Assembly (NCBI GenBank): GCA_009746045.1
Contig: RPFO01001958.1
Location: forward strand, 1-38,162
Length of the DNA: 38,162 nt
DNA from: Mesostigma viride
Taxonomy: Eukaryota; Streptophyta; Mesostigmatophyceae; Mesostigmatales; Mesostigmataceae
Direction of reading: 5' to 3'
Part shown: positions 27,376 to 36,557 of the stretch, piece by piece
How the letters are laid out: every line of letters starts with the position of its first letter
How positions within the stretch are numbered: the first letter of the stretch is position 1
Notes under the pieces: generated by a model
What the model saw: the letters and a program-made list of their open reading frames with translations, nothing else
The model's database searches: none
What the model was told of the DNA's origin: nothing
Program-made: the position numbers and the translations under genes

Positions 27376-28617
27376 TCAGACTTCCATTTCCACCCTGTGG
27401 ACGTCGACGTCGGACGCCTTCTTTTTTCGCGTGCCCCTCTTCTTCTTCGTCGTGCCGTCGAGCTGCACGGTGCGGACGTCGTCGCTGTCCCCCATGACGC
27501 TGCCGTTGACGCTCTCGTCGTCGAACTTGCCGTCTAAGGTCTCGACGATGACGGCGGCCGCGGGACGGGTGGAGCTGAGCGTGTCCTCGACGATGCGGTC
27601 GAGCGACGTGAGCGGCGGCGCGTGCGCCCTCGCGCGGGCCCCGTCCATCATCCCTCCCATGTCGAATCCGGCCGCCATCGGACCCCTCATGACGTACGGC
27701 TCCTTCCCCCCGGCCGCGGGCGTGGCGGGGGCTCGAGCAGGCGGGGGGGGCGCGGAGGACCCCGGGTCCATGCTGTTCTTCATCATGACCTTGAGGAGGG
27801 ACTTCATGAGCTCCGGGTCCTGCTTAGCGATCTCCGACATGGACGGGAGTCCCGCGCGCGTGAAACTCGCGGTCATATGGAACATGAGCGCCGAGCCGCC
27901 GACCATGAGGATGAGCTCGATCTCGGGCGCCATTGCCACCTTCCCGCGGTGCTTGTCGTACAGCCGCTCGAACACGTTGTCGTAGTCTCCGATGTTGGCC
28001 ATGACGCTCTCGGACCACCCGTCGAGTTTCAGGCCGATGGGGTCGTACCGACTGTTGAGGAATTGGACGGCGCTCGTCCCGGCGACCAGGATCTGCCGCA
28101 TCATGTTCACCGCGTTCCGACACTCGGCGGCCCGCTCGATCTTCGAGTACTCGAACCGCATCTCGTCCAAATCGGACCGCATGTCGAACTGAGGGACCTC
28201 GAACCCCCTCTCCTTCAGCCTGTGCAGCCGATGCAGGAGGTCGGTCTTCTCCTTGAAGATCTCCTCGCGCGTCGGTTTGGGCGCCTCGGGGGCACGCGGA
28301 GGCGCGTCGTTTCCGACGCCCCCGTCGTCATCGTCAAAGTCCCCGTCCTCGCCCCCAAAATCGTCGAACGCGAACGAACCGTCGTCCTCGCCGCCCATCG
28401 CGTGCGGCGGAGGGGGCGGGGGCGCGAACGGGGACCGGGCCTTGCGCGGGTTCGCGAGCATCTCGAAGATCTCGTCGCCCCCGCCCCCGCCCCCGCCCCC
28501 GCCACTCGGATCGACGTGCCTGGCGCTCGACGGTTCGGGCCTGCGATGCCCTCCCTTGACGACCGGCATATCGTCTTCGTCTTCGACGATGTCGACCCCC
28601 ATGAAACGCGCGGCCAT
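27376..28617 (-). CDS. Giant-virus conserved protein resembling DUF5767
   Basis: The start is probably the ATG at 28617 (MAARFMGVDIVED); upstream ATGs at 28644 and 28878 run into the divergent gene's promoter. An acidic and Gly/Pro-rich N-terminal half (with a poly-Gly run) precedes a helical core: KTDLLHRLHRLKERGFEVP, FLNSRYDPIGLKLDGWSESV, VFERLYDKHRGKVAMAPEI and GGSALMFHMTASF. This order, in particular DGWSESV followed by MAPE and GGSA.MFH, is what I remember of a protein family found across Nucleocytoviricota (DUF5767). The role is unknown; it is thought to be late or structural. The C-terminus is Pro-rich, then has a lysine-rich stretch (TKKKRGTRKKK). Intact frame. This is the best single marker of the viral origin of the window. 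Confidence 0.7.
   Translation of the reverse strand: MAARFMGVDIVEDEDDMPVVKGGHRRPEPSSARHVDPSGGGGGGGGGDEIFEMLANPRKARSPFAPPPPPPHAMGGEDDGSFAFDDFGGEDGDFDDDDGGVGNDAPPRAPEAPKPTREEIFKEKTDLLHRLHRLKERGFEVPQFDMRSDLDEMRFEYSKIERAAECRNAVNMMRQILVAGTSAVQFLNSRYDPIGLKLDGWSESVMANIGDYDNVFERLYDKHRGKVAMAPEIELILMVGGSALMFHMTASFTRAGLPSMSEIAKQDPELMKSLLKVMMKNSMDPGSSAPPPPARAPATPAAGGKEPYVMRGPMAAGFDMGGMMDGARARAHAPPLTSLDRIVEDTLSSTRPAAAVIVETLDGKFDDESVNGSVMGDSDDVRTVQLDGTTKKKRGTRKKKASDVDVHRVEMEV
28478..28503. repeat. CCCCCG hexamer repeat coding poly-Gly
   Basis: Four CCCCCG-type units in a row, read on the minus strand as GGGGGC/GGX codons, giving the Gly run of the DUF5767-like protein. Low-complexity linker, probably variable in length. 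Confidence 0.75.
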
Positions 28618-28708
28618 GGATTCCGTATACGAACCCGCGCACATAACTTTGACTTCGTCTCGAACGCGCCTGCCAAAAAAACCGCCGCCTACTCGTATAC
28701 GGCCGGAC
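28618..28708. promoter_or_regulatory. Shared divergent promoter region
   Basis: 91 bp between the starts of two head-to-head genes (minus at 28617, plus at 28709). Both promoters must lie here or reach into the genes. The only AT-rich piece is CATAACTTTGACTTCG near 28640-28655; no defined motif. Confidence 0.4.
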
Positions 28709-29475
28709 ATGATGAGCGAATTTTTGATAGGTCTCCTGGTCATCGCGTCGGCGGTGCTGATTTTCCACATCGCGAACAACCGCCACAACGTCTCGCCCGA
28801 ATCGTCCCCGGACACGCCGGTTGTGTCCTCTGATGCGACAGATGCCCTCGGGGTCTTGGTGCCGCCGGCGCGTCCCACCCGCCCCCCGCACCGATCCGAC
28901 GCGGAGGTCGCTGCGGACGAGTATCACAACACGCGCCAGCGGAACGTTCTGATGGCGCAGTTGCAAGTCCTCGACGTGCCCCGCGAGATCCTCCTGTCGA
29001 CCATCCTCGTGAAGCGGCCGGACGAATTCGGGCGCCTGAAGGACGTGGACGAGATCTCCGAGGCCCAGTGCAAACTCCCCGAGTCGGAGGTGGCGCGCAG
29101 ACTCCGAGGCAAGGTCAGTAAGAGCTACCGACTGGGCCCCTTCCACGTGGTGTTCGACGACACGGACTCGACCTTTTCGGTGTTGCAACTGATCCCGGAG
29201 AACGCGTACCCGAACCCGTCCATCATCCCGATGCCGTCGATCAAGTACTCGTCCGTGCCCCGACAGACCTACTCCCGCGCGCACATCGACGCGCTCATGA
29301 CCAACCTGCGACGACAGGCGTCGCCCACGGCCACGAACAAGGAATGCGTCGTATCGCGCGGCGATATCGCCTGGCACTGTTCGAGTCGGTCGACGCGCGC
29401 GTGGTGGACAACAAGGTCCGCGGGACCGTGACGAAGCGGAAACTGTACGTGTTCCGGACAGGGGAAGGGTACTGA
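28709..29475 (+). CDS. N-terminally anchored hypothetical protein, one frame break
   Basis: ATG at 28709 or 28712 (MSEFLIGLLVIASAVLIFHI), giving an immediate membrane anchor of about 17 residues, then a polar Pro/Ser linker and a soluble domain (VLDVPREILLSTILVKRPDE; KSYRLGPFHVVFDDTDSTFS; IIPMPSIKYSSVPRQTYSR). Near 29341 an A run seems one base short; the frame then reading LALFESVDARVVDN to the TGA at 29473-29475 gives a convincing C-terminus, while the uncorrected frame ends in Trp/Ser/Arg-rich sequence at 29431. About 256 residues. No family recognised. Same build as 26298-27341 and the gene at 21576. Confidence 0.7.
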
Positions 29476-29517
29476 AACGGTCCTCCGTGATTTATTCTGC
29501 GCTTATCATTAACACAA

Positions 29518-31082
29518 ATGCCCGTACGAAAGCCCGCATCCGCGCCATCTAAGAAGCCGCGGGCCGCGAGGCCGCGCGTACTAGGACGAGGAAGAGTCAC
29601 GTCGCGAGGGCGGGCGAGGTCGAGGGTGTGAGCGACGAAGAGGTCAATGCCGACCGCGAGGAGCCGGGGTTGAGTATCACCGAAGCGGTCGCGAAAGAGA
29701 AGACGCTGAAACGGGGGCAAATAAAGCCTTCCGCGCCGAAACGGATGGCCCCCTCTTTCGGACGAGCAGCTCGCGATCATGGACAAAAAAATATTGAAAG
29801 CGATGGAAAAAGCTGAAAAGGAGGCGGACAGGTGGGACCGAACCATGAAGAATGTACCAAAGAAACGTAGGAGCATTCACGCCGTGCCCACCCCTAGGGT
29901 GCATGTCAAACTGGAGGAACCTGCCGAGACATTTTACAACCCGGCAACGGGTCGCAACGAGCTCCCGAACAAGTGGGTCGAGTTCAACGAATTGAACGGA
30001 ATCGATCTCAAGAACAAGATTTCAGGATGGTCGAAGGAAGAAACGGCGCGACGGTTTCGCGAGTTCTCGGAAAAGGTCGATAGGGGGAGATTGACCTCAA
30101 CGAGTTGGTGCGCGCAAGGGGCGCCAATTGGAATCGACAGGTTGGGCCAGGAATGACGAAGGCCACGCAACAGGTACGCCCCCCCTTGGCGGTATGAGAG
30201 GGCGTTGGAACAAGGCCATTCGAGAGTTCGAGAATCTAACCGGACACAAGAGGGACGAGCTGGTGAAGGATGGCAAGTTACAACTCACGGAGAAGGACTT
30301 GAGGACGGCAGGGATGATCGTCAACAAGAACTTCTTCAACAACTCGTTCCCGATGCACGAGGTCCTGTTGAGACTCGAAAATGAGGGCGAGGGGTATGCC
30401 AACGTTGGCTCAGCGTACGCGCTCGGAAAACACAAAATCGCCATCAACAAGGACGAATTCGAGAGAGGCGCAGTTGACAAAGACAGGTTTTTGATAGGAG
30501 AGGGAAGTCTGATCCGAAACGACGCCCAGCAACTTTTGCAGACCCTAGCTCATGAGATGGTCCATTCTGCGAACGCGAGATGGGCCCCTGCGACCGACCT
30601 GAAATACGACTACCACGGCCCCGATTTCCAACGCCACAATCGGCTGTTCAACGGACTCGACACCACTCACGACTACTTCGGCCACGTGATAGAAAAGAAT
30701 AAGATTCCCTCTTTCGACGAAACGGGAGATTTTTTGGAGGTGAAATTACCTCCTCGAGGCGCGTCTACCGATAAGTCTCGGTATTACAACAGCACCTTGC
30801 CGTACACGCGAGCTGAACTCGAACAAGGCAATCGCGAGGGGATCGAATAGGATTGGAGGAGATGCGAATCGCAGACCGAAGCAGGCCGCACGCATAGAGT
30901 CGGGGAGGAAGAAAAGGAAGTCGTCGTACTACCTGCCCTTGTTCGACCCCGAGGACGAAGACACGCGCGAGAAGAGACTCTACGCCATGGCCGAGGTTTT
31001 GGGTCACACGGAACACCCCGTACAAGACCCCATCTCGAAGATCCAACGCAAGAGGGCTCGTTCTTCTAAATCTCTCAAGTAA
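29518..31082 (+). CDS. SprT-like zinc metalloprotease, broken at several places
   Basis: ATG at 29518; a basic N-terminus, then acidic and helical segments (SDEEVNADREE; KKILKAMEKAEKEADRW). The catalytic part is intact from about 30180: HEMVH (30551-30565), where the two His and the Glu bind zinc and catalyse, followed by YHGPDFQRHNRLFNGL, whose His can be the third ligand. HExxH with a downstream HG-x-x-F is typical of SprT-like proteases (SprT/SPRTN/WSS1 group), which in eukaryotes cut proteins crosslinked to DNA. Frame changes near 29580, 29710, 29750, 30082 (G5), 30183 (C7) and 30840-30890 all fit missing bases. After the apparent stop at 30850, another frame carries a Lys/Arg-rich tail (GRKRKSSYYLPLFDPED) up to 31082. 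About 520 residues when complete; the function in DNA handling is inference. Confidence 0.65.
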
Positions 31083-31166
31083 GTGTGAAGACATGCCGCG
31101 GCCGTTAAAGGGCACAGGACACGGGCCCCTGTCTTCAGAACTGCCGGGGGGGTACTGACGCAAGTC

Positions 31167-31882
31167 ATGCCGCTGGTGGACCGCAAGAACATCAACAAGG
31201 CGTACCACGCCGCGCAGGACCGGTTGGACGACCCCGACATGATACTGCACGAATTGGAACTGCGGAGAATGATCGACGGCCATTGGAACCCGTACGACCG
31301 CGTGACGAACGCGTCCGGGGTATCGCGACCTCCGCCCGACGGTTCCGCGTGGGGTCACCGGTACTTTTACGACCAAGAGGCGGAAAGACTCGCGAGCGAC
31401 ACGTGGGACAAAGGGTGGCGATTCGCGCCCGAGTTCGTTCGCGGGTCGCGTCACGCGGCGATCGACGTGCACGAAAAGATGCGGGGAATAGCCGCGAAAA
31501 GGATGGACAAACGCGCTCTCATCGACAACATGCATCTCATGTTGCCCACCCCCGACCGCTCCGCCGACCCTTCGGCGCCCGCGCACTCGTACGGCGCCGG
31601 ACTCCTCGCCGTGGACCGCGCGACGGCCGAGAACACGCGTCCCTACCAACGCCCCACCGGATGGGGCGCCCCCTCCCCCCGAACATGTGGGAGGGGGCGT
31701 CGGCAGCACCCGAATGGACCGGCCCGAGCGGGTGGGATGTCTACTACGGGGACGCCGCGACGAACGGGTGGGACGACGATCACAGTGTTGGACAGACAAA
31801 GCGGAGGCGAAAGAGAGCTACGCCCGCGCGCAAGAAGAAGACGACACCCGTATCTAGCAAACGTAAGAGACGGAATAAATAA
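31167..31882 (+). CDS. Hypothetical protein with basic C-terminal tail, one frame break
   Basis: ATG at 31167 (MPLVDRKNINKAYHAAQDRL). The first 165 residues are polar and helical, with many Trp, Tyr and Arg (HWNPYDRVTN; GHRYFYDQEAERLASDTWDK). At the C runs near 31665-31680 a base seems missing; the frame that ends at 31882 then adds NMWEGASAAPEW and a strongly basic end (TKRRRKRATPARKKK). Such tails are common in DNA-binding or virion core proteins. About 239 residues. No family recognised. It converges with the gene at 31911-33130; the two share a short AATAAA-type end region. Confidence 0.65.
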
Positions 31883-31892
31883 ATGCTTTATT
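31874..31892. terminator. Two-way AATAAA signal between convergent genes
   Basis: AATAAATAAATGCTTTATT holds two AATAAA on the plus strand (31874, 31878), overlapping the stop codon, and one on the minus strand (31887-31892). The two arms can pair as a small hairpin. It probably serves as the 3' end signal of both neighbouring genes. Confidence 0.6.
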
Positions 31893-31910
31893 GATCATCG
31901 ACATCATCAT

Positions 31911-33130
31911 TCACATCGAGTCTACATCTCCTTGCATCAAGGCCAGCGCGCGCTCCCATCCGAGCGGACGCTCGTCGAACTCGGACGCCGGTATCGGCCG
32001 GGGGGGACCACGACGCTCGCGGGGGCGGCGAAGACCGGGGAGGAGGTATCCGGAGGCGGGAAAGGATGCGTCCCCTCCTGTGCGTCAGCCACGCCCGCGG
32101 CCAACATCTGCACGAGCTGATACACGGACATTCCCGGTACCGCGTACGAGACAGGATCGACAAACAGTCGCGAGGCGGACAGCGAGGAGGCGGGTAACTG
32201 GTACACGACAGGCGCAGGCGGGGGCGCTCCCCCGAACCCTCTCACTTGGTACGAGTCCAGGAGATGCGACACGTAGTTCAGCACCAGTTGTCGATTGCGT
32301 ATCTGGGTGTCCGACGCCATGACGTCCTCGCCCACCTCCTTCGACAGCGCCGCCTTGACCATCCCCTTGTAGGTCATGAGGCCGGTGTATCCAGCGTGGG
32401 GGTCGACCGCGACCAGCTGGCAAAAGTACGCGTGCCACTGGGGGACGTAGTCCCCGTCCAGCATCATCATCGTCTCCCGCCCGGCTTCCCCGTTCTCCGC
32501 CAGCTGGATCATCATCTCCACCATCTCGGCCGCCATGCGCTCGAGTCCCATGACAAGCGAGGCCTTGTCCTTCTTCGCCTTGACGATCTCGGGATGGCGG
32601 AACAGATGGAGGGTCGACCGGCGTTGAAACCCTAAACGTTGGACCTGGCGGTCGAGCCGATTCAGCTCGACCTCGTTGAAGGCGTGCCGCGTGACAGGAT
32701 CCTCGAAGGTCCCGGAATCCAGTATGAATTCCGCGAGCCTCGGAGCGTCGAACCCAATGACGGTCCTGTCCGGCAACACGAGCTTGAACACGCGGGATTT
32801 GTGCGGGAGCGGTTCGAGCATGATCATGTCCTCCTTGTTTTTCGGGAACAGGGCGACGTGCTTCTTGATGCGCGCGATCGCCTTGGCCCTCGCGAGGAAC
32901 GTCCTCCTCGCCCATCGCTGGATCTTGCGCGCGGCCAGCACGGCGACCAGACTGGCTTCCGCCTGCCGCTTGGTGATCCATTTGGGGGTGACGAACCCCA
33001 GTTTCGTACACAGCTGACGGATATCGACCACCGTGAGCGGGGAGAACCGTCTCTTCCCTATACCCTTCACGACCGACGCGTTCAAGGCCAGACTCCGACA
33101 TATCCTAACAGGAGGTAGTTTTTTCCTCAT
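31911..33130 (-). CDS. Conserved-type hypothetical protein with IQ-like motif
   Basis: ATG at 33130; basic start (MRKKLPPVRICRSLALNAS). An IQ-like helix (AARKIQRWARRTFLARAKA, about residues 67-85) could bind calmodulin-type proteins or just be basic. Then a segment LILD-type/FEDPVTRHAFNEVELNRLDR that resembles U-box-like turns seen in several giant-virus proteins of unknown role. The C-terminal 100 residues are Pro/Val/Ser-rich. At the G7 run near 31999-32005 one base seems missing; the better frame ends at 31911-31913 with SEFDERPLGWERALALMQGD. About 407 residues. I do not know a function. The sequence type (IQ helix plus FxDPVTR) is what I associate with Nucleocytoviricota, from memory only. 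Confidence 0.65.
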
Positions 33131-33280
33131 TCCCTACAGAGCCCCCGGAGAATAATCCGTCGAGAGAGATGAGGAGGAGGAGCGAGAGGCGGCTTATCAA
33201 CCCTTCCGACCGATGTCGGTTAGCCGACACGATCGTGTTGGAATGGGGTTACAAATATAACCGCCGCGTATATCGAGACG

Positions 33281-33521
33281 ATGGACGATTTCGAGATCGA
33301 TCGGACGGCCATGTCAAAATGTTCGAACAACTCGGCGGGCTACCGTCGGATCTGATCGACGCGCTCAAGGCCGCGGAAACGGACGCGGAGTTCATCGACG
33401 CGATCGAAACCATATCCCGACGGCGGTTATCGCCCCCCGCCGGCGCCCCGCACCCACCCCCAAACCCCAGAAAATGTGGCGCAAAATGGCGACGTTGAGA
33501 GCCAGGAGACGTTGTAAATAA
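33281..33521 (+). CDS. Small hypothetical protein, frame-broken
   Basis: ATG at 33281 (MDDFEIDRTAMS). The AAAA run near 33314 seems one base short; behind it the frame reads MFEQLGGLPSDLIDALKAAE and TDAEFIDAIETISRRR, a convincing helical protein, then a Pro-rich stretch. A second base may be missing in the C runs near 33460; the end is then at 33498 or 33521, the latter with a basic tail. About 75-80 residues. A TATA-like ACAAATATAACC lies about 20-30 nt upstream. No family recognised. Confidence 0.5.
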
Positions 33522-33522
33522 C

Positions 33523-33528
33523 TTTATT
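33523..33528 (-). terminator. AATAAA signal (minus strand)
   Basis: TTTATT on the plus strand, read as AATAAA on the minus strand, 15 nt behind the stop of the gene at 33543-34352. Confidence 0.45.
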
Positions 33529-33542
33529 TATCCGAATATGTA

Positions 33543-34352
33543 TCACAAAAGGTCCAAGTTCATGGCGGACTCGTGAGGACCGTTCACCACTATCAAATGG
33601 GCGATGGCGGAGGCCACCGCGTGGAACGGCGTCAACCCGCTGGCATGTTGGTACACGTCCTTGGCGACCCCGAGTATGGCGTTCACGAGGGCTTCCGCGA
33701 CTTCGCGCGTGACCCCCTTGGCCTGCACCATGGACGCGACGTGCACTAGGGAGCAGACGGCGACCACGTCCACGTCGGCGGCGTGCATGGCGGTGGCGAG
33801 GGCGAGTCGCAAGAGAGCGGAGTCGACGGGGTCGTCGCTTTGAGCTCTGCGTACGAAGTGCGACGCGAGCGTTTGCAAGACCCCGACTTGATCGACTTCC
33901 GCTACAAACTCGGACAACCGCGAGTCATGAAACAGGGCGACGGCGGAGTCAAAGTCCCCCGCGCGCTTCGAGAAGTCCGGCGCCGGCGCCTCGCCGTCTC
34001 GACGATCGTGGATTTCGGCGTCGACGGCGGCGTACAGGTCCCTCCACTGCGAGGGGGATATCGACATCCCGTCGAAACCGGACAGGTATTGCAAGGACGT
34101 TGAGCGGGCGACGGCGAACACCGGACACCCGTACTGTTCTCGCGCCTCTTTCGGGAACAGCAGAGCCCCGAGACACGCCCTGTGTAATTCGGCGACGTAC
34201 GACTGCGGCACGTTTAACGGACAGGACTTGAGCGCGTACTTGCCCAATTCCTCGACCATGGGCTGCAAGTAATCCGGGTCGACGACGGACCCTTCCATCA
34301 TCATTTTGAACCGGGACAGGTTGGCGTGGAGGTTTCGGTCGATGCGCAACAT
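33543..34352 (-). CDS. Helical hypothetical protein (about 269 aa)
   Basis: Intact frame. The ATG at 34352 (MLRIDRNLHANLSRFKMMME) is preferred to 34436, because a TATA box lies between them and the plus-strand neighbour starts at 34412. The protein is almost fully alpha-helical with many Ala, Val and Asp (VAEVDQVGVLQTLASHFVRR; LALATAMHAADVDVVAVCSL; TREVAEALVNAILGVAKDVY) and no membrane span. No motif recognised. It lies head-to-head with the membrane protein at 34412. Confidence 0.7.
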   Translation of the reverse strand: MLRIDRNLHANLSRFKMMMEGSVVDPDYLQPMVEELGKYALKSCPLNVPQSYVAELHRACLGALLFPKEAREQYGCPVFAVARSTSLQYLSGFDGMSISPSQWRDLYAAVDAEIHDRRDGEAPAPDFSKRAGDFDSAVALFHDSRLSEFVAEVDQVGVLQTLASHFVRRAQSDDPVDSALLRLALATAMHAADVDVVAVCSLVHVASMVQAKGVTREVAEALVNAILGVAKDVYQHASGLTPFHAVASAIAHLIVVNGPHESAMNLDLL

Positions 34353-34390
34353 GTTGGAGACAGAACGCTCGCCATGGGCTCTCGTTCGCC

Positions 34391-34397
34391 TTTTATA
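34391..34397 (-). promoter_or_regulatory. TATA box (TATAAAA) in a divergent promoter
   Basis: Minus-strand TATAAAA 39 nt before the ATG at 34352, in the 59-bp gap between two divergent genes. It is a classical eukaryotic/viral core promoter distance. The same stretch may serve the gene at 34412. Confidence 0.55.
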
Positions 34398-34411
34398 GCA
34401 TCGGTATAGGA

Positions 34412-34876
34412 ATGGAAACACCGACACGACCGACACCGACGGTCACGAACGATTTGAAACCGCCCCGGATCGAGTCGTTCCAATCCGCGCCGCCCGCCAC
34501 GCCTCCGCCGACGTCCGTACTGTACTTGTCGTTCGGCGGAGGGTACCGCGTCGCGAACCTCTTGTTCTTCCCTGTCATCTTCGCCGTCTTGGCGTTCTTC
34601 GTGGATAGGGCCCTCGTGCGACGCGTGAACAAGGAGAACCACCGGACGTTCCAATTCCTTCGCGCTCTGCCACACGTTTTGTACGGAATCGTGACGTGCG
34701 TGATCTTCGTCCCCGACTGGATCCGCGCGGGGTGGTTGCGCGCGTCGGCGTCCATCGCGATCGTTCTATACGTCAAGCTGGCGGTCTCCGCCTTCTACAC
34801 GTCGGTGACGTCTCACGTGCTCCAGCGACTCCAGACGCGCTCCGTCGTGCGCGACGCGCAGACCGACGCGAAATAA
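34412..34876 (+). CDS. Multi-pass membrane protein (154 aa)
   Basis: Intact frame with a Pro/Thr-rich N-terminus and three hydrophobic spans: ANLLFFPVIFAVLAFFV (about residues 48-64), LYGIVTCVIFVPDW (about 90-103) and ASIAIVLYVKLAVSAFY (about 112-128), ending in a polar tail. Small proteins with this layout are frequent in internal membranes of large DNA viruses. No family recognised. Confidence 0.7.
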   Translation: METPTRPTPTVTNDLKPPRIESFQSAPPATPPPTSVLYLSFGGGYRVANLLFFPVIFAVLAFFVDRALVRRVNKENHRTFQFLRALPHVLYGIVTCVIFVPDWIRAGWLRASASIAIVLYVKLAVSAFYTSVTSHVLQRLQTRSVVRDAQTDAK

Positions 34877-34894
34877 TTCTCTCCCCATCCGTCA

Positions 34895-35234
34895 ATGACG
34901 TCCCTTCTCCGCTGTTTCCGGCCACGCCAAGTGCACGCGAACAAGAACGAGGGGACCGTGATCGCGGGGTCGCTCCTCCCGCCGGATCTCGTCGCCGACG
35001 CGTCGAAATCCTCGAAAAAAGGCTCGCGGCTTAAACCACACGATGCCAACGCACACCCGCTTCCATCCGGACACCCTGGCCGCCCACTCCCGCTTCCTGG
35101 ACCCTCTTCCTACATGGACGCCTCCCGGCACGGTCACATTACAAGCCCCTCGCTTATCAGTTCCCAATCGAACCGAGATGAGTGAGCGAAAAAAAACGGA
35201 TAAGATCCATTCATTGACAGGGGTTAATATGTAA
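34895..35234 (+). CDS. Small hypothetical protein, frame uncertain
   Basis: ATG at 34895 (MTSLLRCFRPRQVHANKNEG). Up to the A6 run at 35017-35022 this frame looks coding. Behind it the frame of the ATG at 35043 (RFHPDTLAAHSRFLDPLPTW) has the higher GC at third positions typical of the neighbours and continues to 35234, so two bases may be missing in the A run, giving about 114 residues. Alternatively there are two overlapping genes, 34895-35185 and 35043-35234. No family recognised. Confidence 0.45.
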
Positions 35235-35247
35235 ATCTGTTGTATAC

Positions 35248-35694
35248 ATGTCTCCCGAAGTGCGCGACTTGGAACTAGAAGAACTGCACAGCGCCCAGTC
35301 GTCGTACATGAAGGAGGTCGGGGGGAGGAGAGAGGCGGTCGTGGGCAGTGCGGGGGGGATAAAAGGCTCGTTCTTGCTGGACGAGAAGCACCGCAAGGTC
35401 ATCGTGGTGAAGGAGTGGACCAAATGGGAACAAGGGGTGTCTGAACTTGCTCATTACAAAACGGAGTACCCAGGATACACTCTCGAGCTGCACCTGTTTC
35501 GGGGAAGCGGCTCTACAAACATGCCCCCCTCCTATCTGCAATTCGTCCGGTTCGTGTGCAAGAGTCACCGATTCCGAGTGACCATCCACAAGGGCGCGGT
35601 TTTCCCGCTTTCCACCCGTGGTGGAAAACCTCCCACCTTTGTTGTTTTAAGCCGTCATTTGGATAAACCCGCCACTCACGCGATGGTCTTGTGA
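35248..35694 (+). CDS. Nuclease-like protein lacking catalytic residues (paralogue of 24454-25109)
   Basis: 148 codons from the ATG at 35248. The stretch KVIVVKEWTKWEQGVSELAH, then YKTEYPGY and ELHLF, follows KLIVEVKGFQRWMEGVGQL, YGKYFPEY and RLHLF of the gene at 24454-25109 almost position by position. The KilA-N-like N-terminal domain is absent. The acidic residues of the nuclease core are not conserved: the Glu of E-V-K is missing and the position of the upstream Asp is a Gly. The domain is therefore probably inactive as a nuclease and may only bind DNA or be a relic. The end overlaps the convergent glycosyltransferase-like gene by 19 nt. Upstream, TTGTATACATG gives an AT-rich start. Confidence 0.65.
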   Translation: MSPEVRDLELEELHSAQSSYMKEVGGRREAVVGSAGGIKGSFLLDEKHRKVIVVKEWTKWEQGVSELAHYKTEYPGYTLELHLFRGSGSTNMPPSYLQFVRFVCKSHRFRVTIHKGAVFPLSTRGGKPPTFVVLSRHLDKPATHAMVL

Positions 35695-36490
35695 GACGTC
35701 GGCAAGACACCGCCCCTTTCCAAGGCGTGGCGGAGACAGAGGGAGTCGATCACGTCCCGGATCGCGAACATCCCGGGCGTCTCCCCCGCCCTCACGTTCC
35801 AGGCGGCTCGTCTACACGCGCCGCCCAGGTTACGTCGGATCCAGTCCTCGTCGTCCCACTCCACGCGCACGGAAGGGACGTGGTCCCACCCCTCGTCGCC
35901 GAAGACGTGATCCACGAGCGTGACGAAGACGAACTCGTCCAAACAGACGCAATTGTCGCGTCGGACTCGGACTCGTGCTCGACCAACGTCGTCTCCAGGC
36001 GAGGACGTATCGCGCGATAATGGTCGGCGGCCAGAAGACAGAATTGGGTGGAGAGCGAGGAGGCGGACCTCGACAAAAGCTCGTTCGCGTAAACGGTCGT
36101 GGGCAAGGCGAAACTTGACTCGAACACGGATTTCCCGTAGAGATTCTCGCACGCGGACAAGAAGTCGGGCGGGGACAGACAAGGAACCGTGGTCTCGCCG
36201 ACGAGAGCGAAGTGCGTCACATCCAGGTGCGCGGCTGCCGCGTCGAACAACGTCAACTCGGCGCGCAAGAGCCACGAATGGTCTCGACGCGATGACACGG
36301 ACGGCACCTCGACGGCGTCGCACTCCCATATCCATTTACGCAAGGAATCGACGTCCTCCCTCTCGAATTCCGAGGCGTGCACGAAGAACCGCAACCGGCC
36401 GCGCGCGGGACCGGCCGCGGCGAGCCAGTCCTTCCACACCCCCGACGTGTAGAAGGAGTCGGTGAGCAGGAAACACACGGCCACCGTCAT
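35676..36490 (-). CDS. GT14-like glycosyltransferase (core-2/I-branching type), one frame break
   Basis: ATG at 36490. The sequence order fits family GT14: an N-terminal beta-strand (RLRFFVHASEF), a W-x-x-x-C region, HSWLLRAELTLFDAAAA, THFALVGETTVPCLSPPDFL (like the F-x-L-S-G-x-x-x-P-L segment), STQFCLLAADHYRAI (like the S-Q-W-x-x-L-x-R segment) and a DE motif in VCLDEFVFVTLVDHV. Near 35955 one base seems lost; the rest reads in the frame that ends at 35676. About 272 residues. No membrane anchor is seen, unlike cellular members. GT14 enzymes add GlcNAc or xylose branches to glycans; here it may glycosylate virion proteins such as fibres (inference). The assignment rests on the motif order alone. 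Confidence 0.6.
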
Positions 36491-36557
36491 TCAGGGCCGC
36501 ACCCGTAGCGGACACAAAACTCGCAGGCCGACGAACGAACATCGCCCGCACCGGTCA

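Noticed and set aside
27360-28878. Long plus-strand frames opposite the DUF5767-like gene (403 codons from 27622)
   Set aside because: Rich in His, Arg, Pro and Gly, and lacking conserved motifs; a shadow of the minus-strand gene with high GC at third positions.
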